Shown: positions 1 through 7,685, counted from the stretch's first letter. The stretch is 7,987 bases of DNA from Bacteroidota bacterium (GCA_027483285.1 JAIXUZ010000099.1:1-7987), one strand, 5' to 3'. Made by a program: numbers and translations. The notes: generated by a model from the letters alone, not told the origin.

Positions 1-20
1 CATAACTTTAAAATTTAAGC

Positions 21-2714
21 ATGAAACGCTTTTTATTAGCTACCATGGCTGCCGCTTTATTATTAGCGCAAGCCTGTAAAACACCAGAAAAAACAACCCG
101 CAATCCGGAGCCCTTGGCAGATACTGCTGCTGTAGACAATGCGCAGCTTGATTCATTGCTAAAAGCCCTGTTTAGCAACATGGGTAAAGAGGATAATGCT
201 GATGAAATAGAAAGCGACCCTGTTCCTGCTGTTTACCAGGCCGCAAACAAACGCGTAAACGACCTTTTACATACCAAACTGGAAGTGAAGTTCGACTTTG
301 CCAATTCTCGTTTAATGGGCAAGGCTACGTTAACCTTTAAACCTTATTTCTACCCGGTAAACACATTGGTGCTTGATGCAAAATCCATGGACATTAATGA
401 GGTTTCGTTAATAGACAACAAAACCAAAGCAAAAAGTAAACTGGCTTTTGAATATAAAGACAATAAGCTAACCGTTCAGCTGGGCCGTACATTTACCCGC
501 GACGAGCAGTATATGGTGTTTGTTGACTATACCGCCAACCCTGATAAGGTAGAGCAATCAGGTTCTGAAGCTATTACCGATGCTAAAGGCCTGTATTTTA
601 TCGACCCTAAAGGAACAGACCCTAACAAACCTACCCAGGTGTGGACACAGGGCGAAACTGAGTCATCATCGTGCTGGTTCCCTACCATCGACTCTCCAAA
701 CGAGAAATGTACCGAAGAAATTTACATTACGGTAGATAACAAATACGTTACCCTTTCTAACGGTAAACTTGTATCGCAAAAAACCAATACCGACGGTACC
801 CGCACCGATTACTGGAAACAAGACCTGCAACACTCGCCATACCTTTTTATGATGGCTGTTGGTGAGTTTTCTATTGTAAAAGATAAATGGCGCGGTAAAG
901 AGGTTAACTACTATGTAGAAAAAGAATACGAGCCTTATGCTAAGCAAATTTTTGGCAATACGCCAGAGATGTTGACCTTCTTTTCTGATAAACTTGGGGT
1001 AGAATACGCCTGGGATAAATACTCGCAGATAGTAGTGCGCGACTATGTGTCGGGCGCTATGGAAAATACTACCGCTACTATACACGGCGAGTTTTTACAA
1101 CGTAACGACCGTGAACTATTGGATGAGACTAACGAAGGTGTTATTGCCCACGAACTTTTCCACCACTGGTTTGGCGACCTTGTAACCTGCGAAAGCTGGA
1201 GCAACCTGCCGCTAAACGAAAGCTTTGCTAACTATAGCGAATACCTTTGGCTGGAGCATAAATATGGTCGTGACGATGCCGATGACCACCAGATGGACAA
1301 CCTGAACAACTACATTGCCGAGGCTGACGGTGGCAAAAAGGTTGATCTTATACGTTTTGACTATGTAAACCGCGAAGATATGTTCGACCGCCACAGCTAT
1401 GATAAAGGTGGCCGTGTACTACACATGCTTCGCAAATATGTAGGCGATGATGCATTCTTTACAGCATTGAAAGATTATTTGACTACCAACAAGTTTCAAA
1501 ATGCAGAGATACACAACCTGCGCCTAAGCTTTGAAAAAGTTACCGGCGAAGACCTTAACTGGTTCTTCAACCAGTGGTTTTTAGCCAGTGGCCACCCTGA
1601 GTTGGATGTAAACTATGATTTTGATGGTGGTAATGCTATTGTTAGTGTAACACAGCAACAAGATTTTAAAAATACCCCGCTATACAAACTGCCTGTAGAT
1701 ATTGATATTTATGTTGATGGTAAAGCTACCCGCCACCGTGTGTGGGTTGATAGTGTTAAAAACACCTTTAAGTTTGTAGTTCCTACCAAACCTGATCTTA
1801 TTGTATTTGATGCCGAGCACCAGCTGCTAGGCAAAATAACCGACAACAAAAGCAACAACGATTTGGTATACCAATACGAGCATGCCCCTTTGTATTTCGA
1901 CCGTTGGGAAGCTGTTGACCGCCTTAGCAAAAAAGCAAAAAGCCCACAAGGCACTAAGGTGCTTAAAGCTGCTATCAGCGATAAGTTTTACGGCATCCGT
2001 GCCATTGCTTTACGACACATAAGCAAAGTATCATCAAGCGAATATGATGGCCTTAAAGACCAGTTGATAACCATTGCTAAAACCGATAAAAAATCGCTGG
2101 TACGCAGCAGCGCAATCAAAGCGCTGGGTAAAATGTTTAGCGGCGATTCATCATTAGTTCCTGTGTTTACTGACAGGTTGAACAATGATAAATCATACAT
2201 GGTTATTGGTTCTGCATTAAAGGCATTGGCTGATGTTGATAAAAAAGCGGCTATGGCCGAAGCTAAAAAACTGGAGAACGAGAAATCTGGCGATATACTT
2301 GGTACCATTGGCGAATTGTATGCCGAAGATGGTGGGGCACAGTACTACGATTTCTTTATCAAAGCCTACCCAAATGTTTCGGCAGCAATGGGCAAATATG
2401 GTTTTATTACTCAGTTTGGGACCTATATGGCTAAGCAGGAAGATGATGCAGTAATTGATAAAGGCATAGCTTTTGCAGATAATATTATTAAGAATGAAAA
2501 TGCATGGTGGCTAAAGCTGGCAGGTTACTCTATGGTAAACGCCATTGCAGGCCACTATATTGAGCAAATAAATACACTTACCAATTCTGGCGCAAGTCCA
2601 GATAAAATCCGTGCTGCCGAAGAGAAGAAAGATAAAGTATTAAAGGTGTTTGCCGATAATTACAAAAATGAAAAAGACCCTAATGTATTGAAGTACTTAG
2701 GAGGTGATGAATAA
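21..2714 (+). CDS. M1 family (gluzincin) zinc aminopeptidase, probable lipoprotein
   Basis: An exported metallo-aminopeptidase that should remove N-terminal residues from peptides. Residues 1-18 form a short basic then hydrophobic signal ending LLAQA-C19. The lipobox is imperfect (Ala rather than Leu at -3), but C19 is a likely lipidation site. No acidic cluster follows C19, so the lipoprotein export signal known in some Bacteroidetes is not seen and a periplasm-facing location is the better guess. The M1 N-terminal beta domain covers about residues 70-290. The exopeptidase motif GAMEN is at 345-349. The zinc site is HELFH at 377-381 with E400 exactly 19 residues after H381 (HExxH-x18-E), and Y460 in SYDKGG fits the transition-state tyrosine. 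Residues about 640-745 look like helical HEAT-type repeats, followed by a helical tail. The length is normal for a large M1 enzyme. The ATG at 21 is the only start giving a full signal. TAACTTTA at 3-10 resembles a -7 box, but the -33 region lies outside the window. It is probably co-transcribed with the next gene, 6 bases downstream. Confidence 0.95.
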   Translation: MKRFLLATMAAALLLAQACKTPEKTTRNPEPLADTAAVDNAQLDSLLKALFSNMGKEDNADEIESDPVPAVYQAANKRVNDLLHTKLEVKFDFANSRLMGKATLTFKPYFYPVNTLVLDAKSMDINEVSLIDNKTKAKSKLAFEYKDNKLTVQLGRTFTRDEQYMVFVDYTANPDKVEQSGSEAITDAKGLYFIDPKGTDPNKPTQVWTQGETESSSCWFPTIDSPNEKCTEEIYITVDNKYVTLSNGKLVSQKTNTDGTRTDYWKQDLQHSPYLFMMAVGEFSIVKDKWRGKEVNYYVEKEYEPYAKQIFGNTPEMLTFFSDKLGVEYAWDKYSQIVVRDYVSGAMENTTATIHGEFLQRNDRELLDETNEGVIAHELFHHWFGDLVTCESWSNLPLNESFANYSEYLWLEHKYGRDDADDHQMDNLNNYIAEADGGKKVDLIRFDYVNREDMFDRHSYDKGGRVLHMLRKYVGDDAFFTALKDYLTTNKFQNAEIHNLRLSFEKVTGEDLNWFFNQWFLASGHPELDVNYDFDGGNAIVSVTQQQDFKNTPLYKLPVDIDIYVDGKATRHRVWVDSVKNTFKFVVPTKPDLIVFDAEHQLLGKITDNKSNNDLVYQYEHAPLYFDRWEAVDRLSKKAKSPQGTKVLKAAISDKFYGIRAIALRHISKVSSSEYDGLKDQLITIAKTDKKSLVRSSAIKALGKMFSGDSSLVPVFTDRLNNDKSYMVIGSALKALADVDKKAAMAEAKKLENEKSGDILGTIGELYAEDGGAQYYDFFIKAYPNVSAAMGKYGFITQFGTYMAKQEDDAVIDKGIAFADNIIKNENAWWLKLAGYSMVNAIAGHYIEQINTLTNSGASPDKIRAAEEKKDKVLKVFADNYKNEKDPNVLKYLGGDE
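2699..2708 (+). promoter_or_regulatory. Extended Shine-Dalgarno-like sequence before the 135-residue protein
   Basis: AGGAGGTGAT is a perfect 10-base complement to the conserved 3' end of 16S rRNA (ATCACCTCCT). It lies inside the last codons of the aminopeptidase gene (encoding part of LGGDE). The ATG at 2721 follows after 12 bases, or 16 counted from AGGAGG, which is longer than the usual spacing. The other gene starts in this window have no such sequence, as expected in Bacteroidetes. It may support translational coupling, or it may be a chance product of the codons for Gly-Gly-Asp. Confidence 0.45.
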
Positions 2715-2720
2715 TAGTTT

Positions 2721-3128
2721 ATGAAGAAAGACATTAAAATACCACCCGTAAAAGATGTGGCTATTGCTATAGTAAAAGATACTGACGAAGCCGATCAGAC
2801 CGCATGGTATGTGTACCTGGTTAATATGAAGAACAAGGCGATAACTGATGTTATTATAAACTCTAAAGGCTATGGTACTATTGATGAGCAGGAGATTAAA
2901 ACATCAACCCTGCGCCATTATTTTGCCGAGGTTAAAGAGCAGTCGTTTGTAAAAGTGGAAACCATTATGGACTCGCTGTTTGGCCTTAATAACGAATTTT
3001 GGGTAAGCTTTTACATAGGCAAACAGATATACGACCAAAAGTTTGTATTCCTGCCCGAAACCATTAAAGATGAAAACTTTACCCTTATCCCTATTATGGA
3101 TAGGCGTGGGGTGATGATAGGGCACTAA
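2721..3128 (+). CDS. Conserved Bacteroidetes protein of unknown function (135 residues)
   Basis: A small soluble protein with no signal peptide and no membrane segment. It opens MKKDIKIPPVKDVAIAIVKD and alternates beta-strand-like stretches (AWYVYLVNM, FWVSFYIG, KFVFLPE), suggesting a compact beta-rich fold. I recall similar proteins as common in Bacteroidetes, sharing the pattern KTSTLRH...V.TIMDSLFGLNNEFWVSF, and sometimes labelled phenylalanyl-tRNA synthetase subunit alpha. Nothing here supports that label, because none of the class II synthetase motifs is present. I see no catalytic or metal-binding motif. It starts 6 bases after the aminopeptidase stop and so is probably its operon partner, but this association could be incidental. 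The reading frame is intact. Its stop codon runs directly into an A-tract repeat array and a terminator, so it ends the transcription unit. Confidence 0.85.
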   Translation: MKKDIKIPPVKDVAIAIVKDTDEADQTAWYVYLVNMKNKAITDVIINSKGYGTIDEQEIKTSTLRHYFAEVKEQSFVKVETIMDSLFGLNNEFWVSFYIGKQIYDQKFVFLPETIKDENFTLIPIMDRRGVMIGH

Positions 3129-3169
3129 AAAATGAAAAACGATAAACTAAAAACGAAAAGTTAATAGTT
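3128..3169. repeat. A-tract array with 7-base periodicity (left arm)
   Basis: Starting on the last base of the stop codon, the sequence splits into six consecutive 7-mers: AAAAATG, AAAAACG, ATAAACT, AAAAACG, AAAAGTT, AATAGTT. The first and fourth-type units are clean A5NN; the rest are degenerate. The first 15 bases (3128-3142) are an exact inverted copy of 3234-3248 on the other side of the terminator. Function is unknown. Confidence 0.6.
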
Positions 3170-3193
3170 TACAATAGTATTTGACTTAAAGTA

Positions 3194-3218
3194 AAAAAGG
3201 CGCCATTGGCGCCTTTTT
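3194..3218. terminator. Bidirectional intrinsic terminator between convergent genes
   Basis: The stem is AAAAAGGCGCC pairing with GGCGCCTTTTT around a three-base loop (ATT, 3205-3207). The GC core is 6 bp, with five A:T pairs that provide a T-run after the hairpin on either strand. It lies between the end of the rightward operon (3128) and the end of the leftward epimerase gene (3247), where a shared terminator is expected. Confidence 0.88.
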
Positions 3219-3229
3219 CTTTACAAATA

Positions 3230-3257
3230 TTTTTCGTTTTTCATTTTTAATTTTTCG
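3230..3257. repeat. TTTTTNN heptamer array, 4 x 7 bases (right arm)
   Basis: Four consecutive units are TTTTTCG, TTTTTCA, TTTTTAA and TTTTTCG, followed by a decayed TTTTCTC. Read on the minus strand this is an A5 array, mirroring 3128-3169 across the terminator. The array overlaps the 3' end of the epimerase gene. Its third unit supplies the TAA stop (3247-3249, minus strand), and the repeat encodes the last residues, ending KTKN. Confidence 0.7.
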
Positions 3258-4293
3258 TTTTCTCAACAGCTGCCTCATACACTCGGCGCATGCCTTCCTC
3301 CACACTTATCTTAGGTTGCCAGTTAAATTTCTCTGATACATAATCCATATTGGCATAGCGGGAGTGCACACCTACCGGTTTGTCAAGCAGGGGCTTAATC
3401 TCGGGCTTGTAACCTGCAAAGCTGGTCATCAACTCAATAATCTCCAGGAACGATGTTAACCTGCCCGAACCAATGTTAATGGCCGTACCATCATGTATAT
3501 TATCCAAAGCCATTAATATGGCATCAATGCAATCGTCAATGTGTACAAAGTCGCGGCCTTGCTTACCGCTGCCCCATACTTCAAACGGGTCTTCTTTGCG
3601 GGCTGCACGGGCTGCAATAGCCGGTACAGGGTAAGTAAGGTCCTGGTCTTCGCCGTAGCCACTAAAAGGGCGTACACACGCTACCGATATACCATAATGC
3701 TGGGCGGTAATCTGCGCCAGGTATTCGCCGGTAAGCTTGCTCCAGCCGTAGGTCATATCAGGTTGGCCAAGCACACTGTCAAAGCGTATTTCTTTTTCTT
3801 CCAAAGCAATAGCGCCATCAACCCCTTGCAGGTTGGTTGGGTATGCCGCGCTCGATGATGGGAACATTACACGCTCGGGCTTGTAACGGGTAACCCAGTA
3901 GAAGAACTCAGCATCGATAGATAAGTCTAAGGCCACCATCATCGGGTCGCCATCTATCTTGGCACGTCCGCCAACAATAGCCGCAAAGTGGAACACATCG
4001 CTAATACGTAAATCAAGGCCCGTAAGCTCTTGCACGTAGTTAGCATTCTCCGTTATATTGCGCAAAAAGTTTCGGAAATCTTCATGTAAAAAGAACACCC
4101 TTTTGTTATCGCCAAAAATCTCCAGGTTACCTTCTTTACTAACAGAATGGATTGGCATCCATTGCGAAGGTACCGGTGTCCCGGCCGAGAAATCATCTAT
4201 AACAATAAGGTAATCGTTGGTAGTGCTAAGCAGGCGTTTTACCAGGTTGCGGCCTACAAAGCCCGCACCGCCCGATACTAAATGTAGTTTCAT
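3247..4293 (-). CDS. NAD-dependent epimerase/dehydratase (extended SDR), probably acting on a nucleotide sugar
   Basis: A cytoplasmic extended short-chain dehydrogenase of 348 residues, a typical family length. The Rossmann dinucleotide motif GGAGFVG is at residues 8-14, and acidic D33/D34 after strand two fits binding of the NAD ribose. FHFAA at 101-105, the serine cluster S146-S148, and Y182-x3-K186 (TYGWSK) form the catalytic set. RPFSGYG near 208-214, WGSGKQGRDFVHIDD near 240-254 and AINIGSG near 271-277 are the usual substrate-domain signatures. The FHFAAIVGG stretch and the C-terminal half recall GDP-mannose 3,5-epimerase and related NDP-sugar epimerases, but the substrate cannot be fixed from sequence. 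I chose the ATG at 4293 (MKLHLVSGGAGF), which places the glycine motif at the normal distance. An in-frame TTG at 4320 lies inside an intergenic repeat array and is unlikely. No glycosyltransferase or polysaccharide genes are adjacent, so the pathway is unknown. Confidence 0.9.
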   Translation of the reverse strand: MKLHLVSGGAGFVGRNLVKRLLSTTNDYLIVIDDFSAGTPVPSQWMPIHSVSKEGNLEIFGDNKRVFFLHEDFRNFLRNITENANYVQELTGLDLRISDVFHFAAIVGGRAKIDGDPMMVALDLSIDAEFFYWVTRYKPERVMFPSSSAAYPTNLQGVDGAIALEEKEIRFDSVLGQPDMTYGWSKLTGEYLAQITAQHYGISVACVRPFSGYGEDQDLTYPVPAIAARAARKEDPFEVWGSGKQGRDFVHIDDCIDAILMALDNIHDGTAINIGSGRLTSFLEIIELMTSFAGYKPEIKPLLDKPVGVHSRYANMDYVSEKFNWQPKISVEEGMRRVYEAAVEKTKN

Positions 4294-4304
4294 GGGGTAA
4301 AGGT

Positions 4305-4332
4305 AATTATCAATTATCAATTTACAATTATC
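4305..4332. repeat. AATTATC heptamer array, 4 x 7 bases
   Basis: Four consecutive 7-mers are AATTATC, AATTATC, AATTTAC and AATTATC, 28 bases in all. The array lies 11 bases upstream of the epimerase ATG, in its leader or promoter region, and 12 bases before a GC-rich hairpin. A closely similar array with the same orientation lies at 7724-7751. Confidence 0.75.
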
Positions 4333-4344
4333 AGAAGCATAGTT

Positions 4345-4382
4345 CCCCCTCTCTCTTTAGGAGAGGGGGCTAGGGGGTGAGG
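4345..4382. repeat. GC-rich palindromic intergenic element
   Basis: CCCCCTCTC (4345-4353) and GAGAGGGGG (4361-4369) form a perfect 9-bp stem with a 7-base loop, followed by a second G-run in CTAGGGGGTGAGG (4370-4382). It ends 4 bases short of the stop codon of the downstream PhoX gene. I recall similar C-run/G-run hairpins dispersed in Bacteroidetes genomes. There is no T-run, so it is not an ordinary intrinsic terminator, though it may stabilise mRNA 3' ends. Confidence 0.7.
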
Positions 4383-4386
4383 TAAT

Positions 4387-5997
4387 CTACTTCATCAACG
4401 CATCCAAACTAGCGCCGCTTATCGCTATTACCGATGGTTTTGGTATATTATCACCACCCAAAGGCCAGTGGCTGCTTAGCTTTTCGTCGGTTGAGTATTC
4501 TCCCGGGTGTTGCACACATAAGAACAACGTCTTATAGTCAGGGCTAAACTTAGGTCCTGTCAATTCACTATCTACCGGGCCCGAAACAACACGTACTACC
4601 TTACCTGCATCGGGGCCGCTAAAGGGCACATAAAACAGGCTGTTGTTACCAAAGCCTTTATAATTTTCGTCACCACTAATAGCTTTGCCACTCATGTCTG
4701 ATGTAAACCAAAGGTTGCCTTTTTTGTCAAACTCCATATTATCGGGACAGGCAAACCCCATCTCTTTTCCTCCGGCCAAAAATACCTCGTGTTTAAAGGT
4801 TAAGCCATCCCTGCCATTGGTTTCCACAATTTTTAGGATAGAGCCATGGTAGTTGCCCTTAGGCGTGTTGTTGGTGCAGGCTACAAATACATTGCCTGTT
4901 AGCGGGTCTATCTCAATATCTTCGGGCCTGTCAAGCTTAGTGCCCCCAACAAGATCTGCTGCTTTGCGGGTGTGTATCAACACTTCCGTTTGGCTTTTAA
5001 AATTCTTTTGCAGTACCTCCTGCTTGCTGTAGTCTAACGATACCCACTCACCCTTCTCCATATTGGCTACATAAAGCGTTCCCGTCTCCAGCGAGTTTGG
5101 TTTGTCTGATATGAATTTATAAAGGCACTCATCGTTATGGTCATCTCCGGTATATACTACACAACGCCCATCGGGCAATGCTTCTGTGGTAGCAGCCTCG
5201 TGGGCTATACGGCCAAGGGCTACAAGCTTCTTGGCTTTTCCGGTAAAAGGTTCAACCTCTACCACCCAGCCGTAGTGCCAAGGGCTGTGACTATAATAAG
5301 CATCCCATCCCCATGCCGTTTTTTTATCGGTCATTTTGCCCTCCTGGTCCATCTCGCCCCAGCAATCGTCGTAGTTTTCTTCGCAGGTAAGCAGCGTGCC
5401 CCAGGGGGTAATGCCACCCGCGCAGTTAGAGTTTGTACCTACTGCCTTGGTATGGCCTGCAATAGGCTCGTTCCATGCAAAAGGTATTTCGGTAAGGCCG
5501 GTAAGGCGGCGGTTCAATGGGTCGTTAGCAACGTATTCCCATTTCCCTTTTTTCTTATCGTATTTAACCCTCACCAGCGATCCTCCAACAGAATACAATT
5601 CCTCATTCACCTGCGCCAGTGTCTTAGGCTCGGTTTGATTACTGGTGTATTTGCTAACAAAGCGACTGTTGGTGTACTCATGGTTAACCCACATCACACA
5701 GTCGTGCTTGTCGCCCTTTATGGGGAACATCGCTATATAATCGTTATTAAAACCAAAGGTGTCTTTACCGTTCAGCTTATCGCCCCACGAAAGGACAACG
5801 TTATACTCCATCCCTTCTACCAGCAACAAATCATCGGCATACGATGGGGCTAAAGGTTTAAAAGGTATTTGGCCTGTTCCGGCATTCAACAAAACATCCA
5901 TTGCCGATGTGCCGGCAACACTAATAAACGGGGCAACCGTAGCTGCCAAAAGGCCTGTGCGGCCCATAAATTTTACAAAATCGCGGCGTGATTGCAT
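4387..5997 (-). CDS. PhoX family (DUF839) Tat-exported protein, second gene of tandem pair
   Basis: A 536-residue exported protein of the PhoX/DUF839 family. Characterised members are Tat-secreted alkaline phosphatases that use calcium and iron. The Tat signal is S3-R4-R5-D6-F7-V8-K9, then a hydrophobic stretch to about residue 32. Family signatures appear in order: NCAGG at 191-195 with TPWGT at 197-201 and TCEE at 204-207 (the family has a conserved iron-binding Cys, probably C192), AHE near 265-267, YTGDD at 282-286, LDRPEDIEIDP at 355-365, CPDN near 417-420, and VQHPGE at 495-500. The ATG at 5997 aligns exactly with the start of its paralogue; an in-frame TTG two codons earlier (6003) is less likely. 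The gene follows its paralogue by 63 bases with no visible terminator or clear promoter, so co-transcription is likely. Phosphatase activity is inferred from family only, since many DUF839 proteins are untested. Confidence 0.9.
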   Translation of the reverse strand: MQSRRDFVKFMGRTGLLAATVAPFISVAGTSAMDVLLNAGTGQIPFKPLAPSYADDLLLVEGMEYNVVLSWGDKLNGKDTFGFNNDYIAMFPIKGDKHDCVMWVNHEYTNSRFVSKYTSNQTEPKTLAQVNEELYSVGGSLVRVKYDKKKGKWEYVANDPLNRRLTGLTEIPFAWNEPIAGHTKAVGTNSNCAGGITPWGTLLTCEENYDDCWGEMDQEGKMTDKKTAWGWDAYYSHSPWHYGWVVEVEPFTGKAKKLVALGRIAHEAATTEALPDGRCVVYTGDDHNDECLYKFISDKPNSLETGTLYVANMEKGEWVSLDYSKQEVLQKNFKSQTEVLIHTRKAADLVGGTKLDRPEDIEIDPLTGNVFVACTNNTPKGNYHGSILKIVETNGRDGLTFKHEVFLAGGKEMGFACPDNMEFDKKGNLWFTSDMSGKAISGDENYKGFGNNSLFYVPFSGPDAGKVVRVVSGPVDSELTGPKFSPDYKTLFLCVQHPGEYSTDEKLSSHWPLGGDNIPKPSVIAISGASLDALMK

Positions 5998-6060
5998 GGC
6001 CAATAAATAAAGTTTCCACTATTTTGTTTATAGCGGATTAATAATTTTTAAAGCCTAAAG

Positions 6061-7656
6061 TTACGCCATTAAAGCATCGAGCGCAGGGCCGCTAATACCA
6101 ATTACCGAACATTTGGGCATACTGTTGCCCCCATTGGGCCAGTTGCTGGTGTATTTGCCATGCCTGCCCGATGTTTCGCCGGGGTGTTGCACACTTAGAA
6201 AAAGCGTTTTAAAATCGGGAGAGAAAGCCGGGCCGGTAAACTCACATTCCATTGGGCCAGTTGCTACCCGAAAAGGTTTGCCTGCATCGGGTCCACTCAT
6301 AGGCACATAAAACAAGCTGTTATTACCAAAGCCTGCGTAGATAGGGTCGCCGGTATTAAGGGCTGTTCCACTAATATCAGTAGTAAACCAAAGGTTGCCT
6401 TTTTTATCAAAAGCAATATTATCGGGCGATGAAAAGCCGGTTTCTTTGCCGCCGGTTAATAACACACTGCTTTTAAACTTTAATGAGCCGCGCTCATCTT
6501 CCGTTATGCGCACTATCGTTCCATGATAGTTACCTTTGGGGTTGTTGTTTGATAGAGTAATAAAAACATCATTAGTTACAGGGTCAATTTCTATATCCTC
6601 GGGGCGGTCTAATTTAGAACCGCCAACCAAATGCGCGGCCTTACGGCAGTTTAGCAATACATCGGTCTGCGATTTAAAATTGGCCTTCAATATATCTTGC
6701 TTTTCTATATCCATGCTTACCCATTCCCCTTTCTCAAAATTGGCTACATATAGGGTGCCTATTTCTAAATTACCTGGTTTGTCCGAAATAAATTTATATA
6801 AACACTCATCATTCGCATCATCGCCTGTATACACTACGCAACGGCCATCTTTGGCCAAAGCGGGTACAGCAGCCTCGTGTGCAAAACGTCCTAACGACAC
6901 CAGTTTTTTTGATTTGCCGGTAAATGGGTCAACCTCTACCACCCAACCATAATGCAGCGGGCTATAGCTGTTAAATTTTTCCCACTGTAAGTGGCCTGGC
7001 GTTACAGTACCTTTTTCATCTTTATCACCCCAAAAACCATCAAAACCTTCTTCGCATGTTAGGAGTGTATTCCATGGGGTAACGCCACCGGCGCAGTTGC
7101 CCATAGTGCCTATGGCTATGTTGCTGCCATCAATTGGCTCGTGCCAGGCAAATGGTATAGGTGTTTTGGCTGATATTCGGCGGTTGTATTTATCATTAAC
7201 TACCTGCTCCCATTTATTAGTTAAAGGGTTTAATTTTATGCGCACCAACGCCCCGCCAACCGATAGCATTTCGGCGTCTACCTGTTCTTTTGTTTTGGCA
7301 GATTTACCATCGTAGTTAGAAACTAAATATGGGTCGGTCCCCTCGTGGTTTACCCAAAGTACACCATCTAAACTATTACCGTTAATAGGAAAGAATGCTG
7401 TATAATCATTACCAAAACCAAAGGTTTCGGTAGCATTTATTTTATCTCCCCACGATAGTATTACATGGTAGTTAAACCCATCAGGCAATACAACATCATC
7501 TTTCATGGTTATGGGTAAAGGAGTAAAAGGCAGGGTGCCGTTGCTATTAAACATAGCTGCTGCCGATGCACCTGTCACTTTAATAAACGGGGCAAACGTA
7601 GCTGCCAAAAGCCCTGTACGGCCCATAAATTTTACAAAATCGCGGCGAGATGCCAT
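6061..7656 (-). CDS. PhoX family (DUF839) Tat-exported protein, first gene of tandem pair
   Basis: A 531-residue paralogue of the neighbouring gene at 4387-5997, alignable along its whole length. The start MASRRDFVKF gives a Tat signal (R4-R5) and a hydrophobic region to about residue 34, ending in an Ala-rich cleavage-like stretch. The family motifs are retained: NCAGG at 186-191, TCEE at 200-203, AHE at 259-261, YTGDD near 276-280, LDRPEDIEIDP at 349-359, SPDN near 410-413 and VQHPGE at 489-494. The TPWGT motif reads TPWNT (193-197), a Gly-to-Asn change next to the likely metal site that may alter activity or specificity. The ATG at 7656 is about 22 bases from the predicted transcription start of a TAnnTTTG promoter, with an A-rich leader and no Shine-Dalgarno sequence. 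It is probably the lead gene of a two-gene unit. The role (periplasmic or outer-surface phosphoester hydrolysis) is inferred from the family. Confidence 0.9.
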   Translation of the reverse strand: MASRRDFVKFMGRTGLLAATFAPFIKVTGASAAAMFNSNGTLPFTPLPITMKDDVVLPDGFNYHVILSWGDKINATETFGFGNDYTAFFPINGNSLDGVLWVNHEGTDPYLVSNYDGKSAKTKEQVDAEMLSVGGALVRIKLNPLTNKWEQVVNDKYNRRISAKTPIPFAWHEPIDGSNIAIGTMGNCAGGVTPWNTLLTCEEGFDGFWGDKDEKGTVTPGHLQWEKFNSYSPLHYGWVVEVDPFTGKSKKLVSLGRFAHEAAVPALAKDGRCVVYTGDDANDECLYKFISDKPGNLEIGTLYVANFEKGEWVSMDIEKQDILKANFKSQTDVLLNCRKAAHLVGGSKLDRPEDIEIDPVTNDVFITLSNNNPKGNYHGTIVRITEDERGSLKFKSSVLLTGGKETGFSSPDNIAFDKKGNLWFTTDISGTALNTGDPIYAGFGNNSLFYVPMSGPDAGKPFRVATGPMECEFTGPAFSPDFKTLFLSVQHPGETSGRHGKYTSNWPNGGNSMPKCSVIGISGPALDALMA

Positions 7657-7685
7657 AGTTTACAATTTGTTAGGGTATCAATACA

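Noticed and set aside
666..1085. A 139-residue minus-strand open frame inside the aminopeptidase
   Set aside because: It lies antisense to the region encoding GAMEN and has no supporting signal or domain.
2707..2724. A five-codon leader peptide (MNNSL) overlapping the start of the 135-residue protein gene
   Set aside because: The Shine-Dalgarno-like sequence overlaps its ATG, so spacing is unsuitable, and so short a frame is easily due to chance.
4294..4320. A nine-residue N-terminal extension of the epimerase from a TTG at 4320
   Set aside because: The extra codons come from the heptamer array, and the ATG at 4293 places the GGAGFVG motif at the normal distance from the start.
3128..4332. 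A CRISPR array or origin iterons as an explanation of the short repeats
   Set aside because: Units of 7 bases with no unique spacers do not fit CRISPR, and no replication initiator gene or DnaA-box cluster was seen.
4345..4369. The GC-rich hairpin as an intrinsic terminator for the PhoX pair
   Set aside because: The stem is strong but no T-run follows on the minus strand. It looks more like a dispersed palindromic element.
5137..5853. A 238-residue open frame on the plus strand inside the PhoX gene
   Set aside because: It is wholly antisense to a gene with clear family motifs, its translation is rich in odd runs, and it has no recognisable domain. It is a shadow of the real frame.
5998..6003. 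A two-codon extension of the PhoX gene from a TTG at 6003
   Set aside because: The ATG at 5997 aligns exactly with the paralogue's start (MQSRRDF against MASRRDF).
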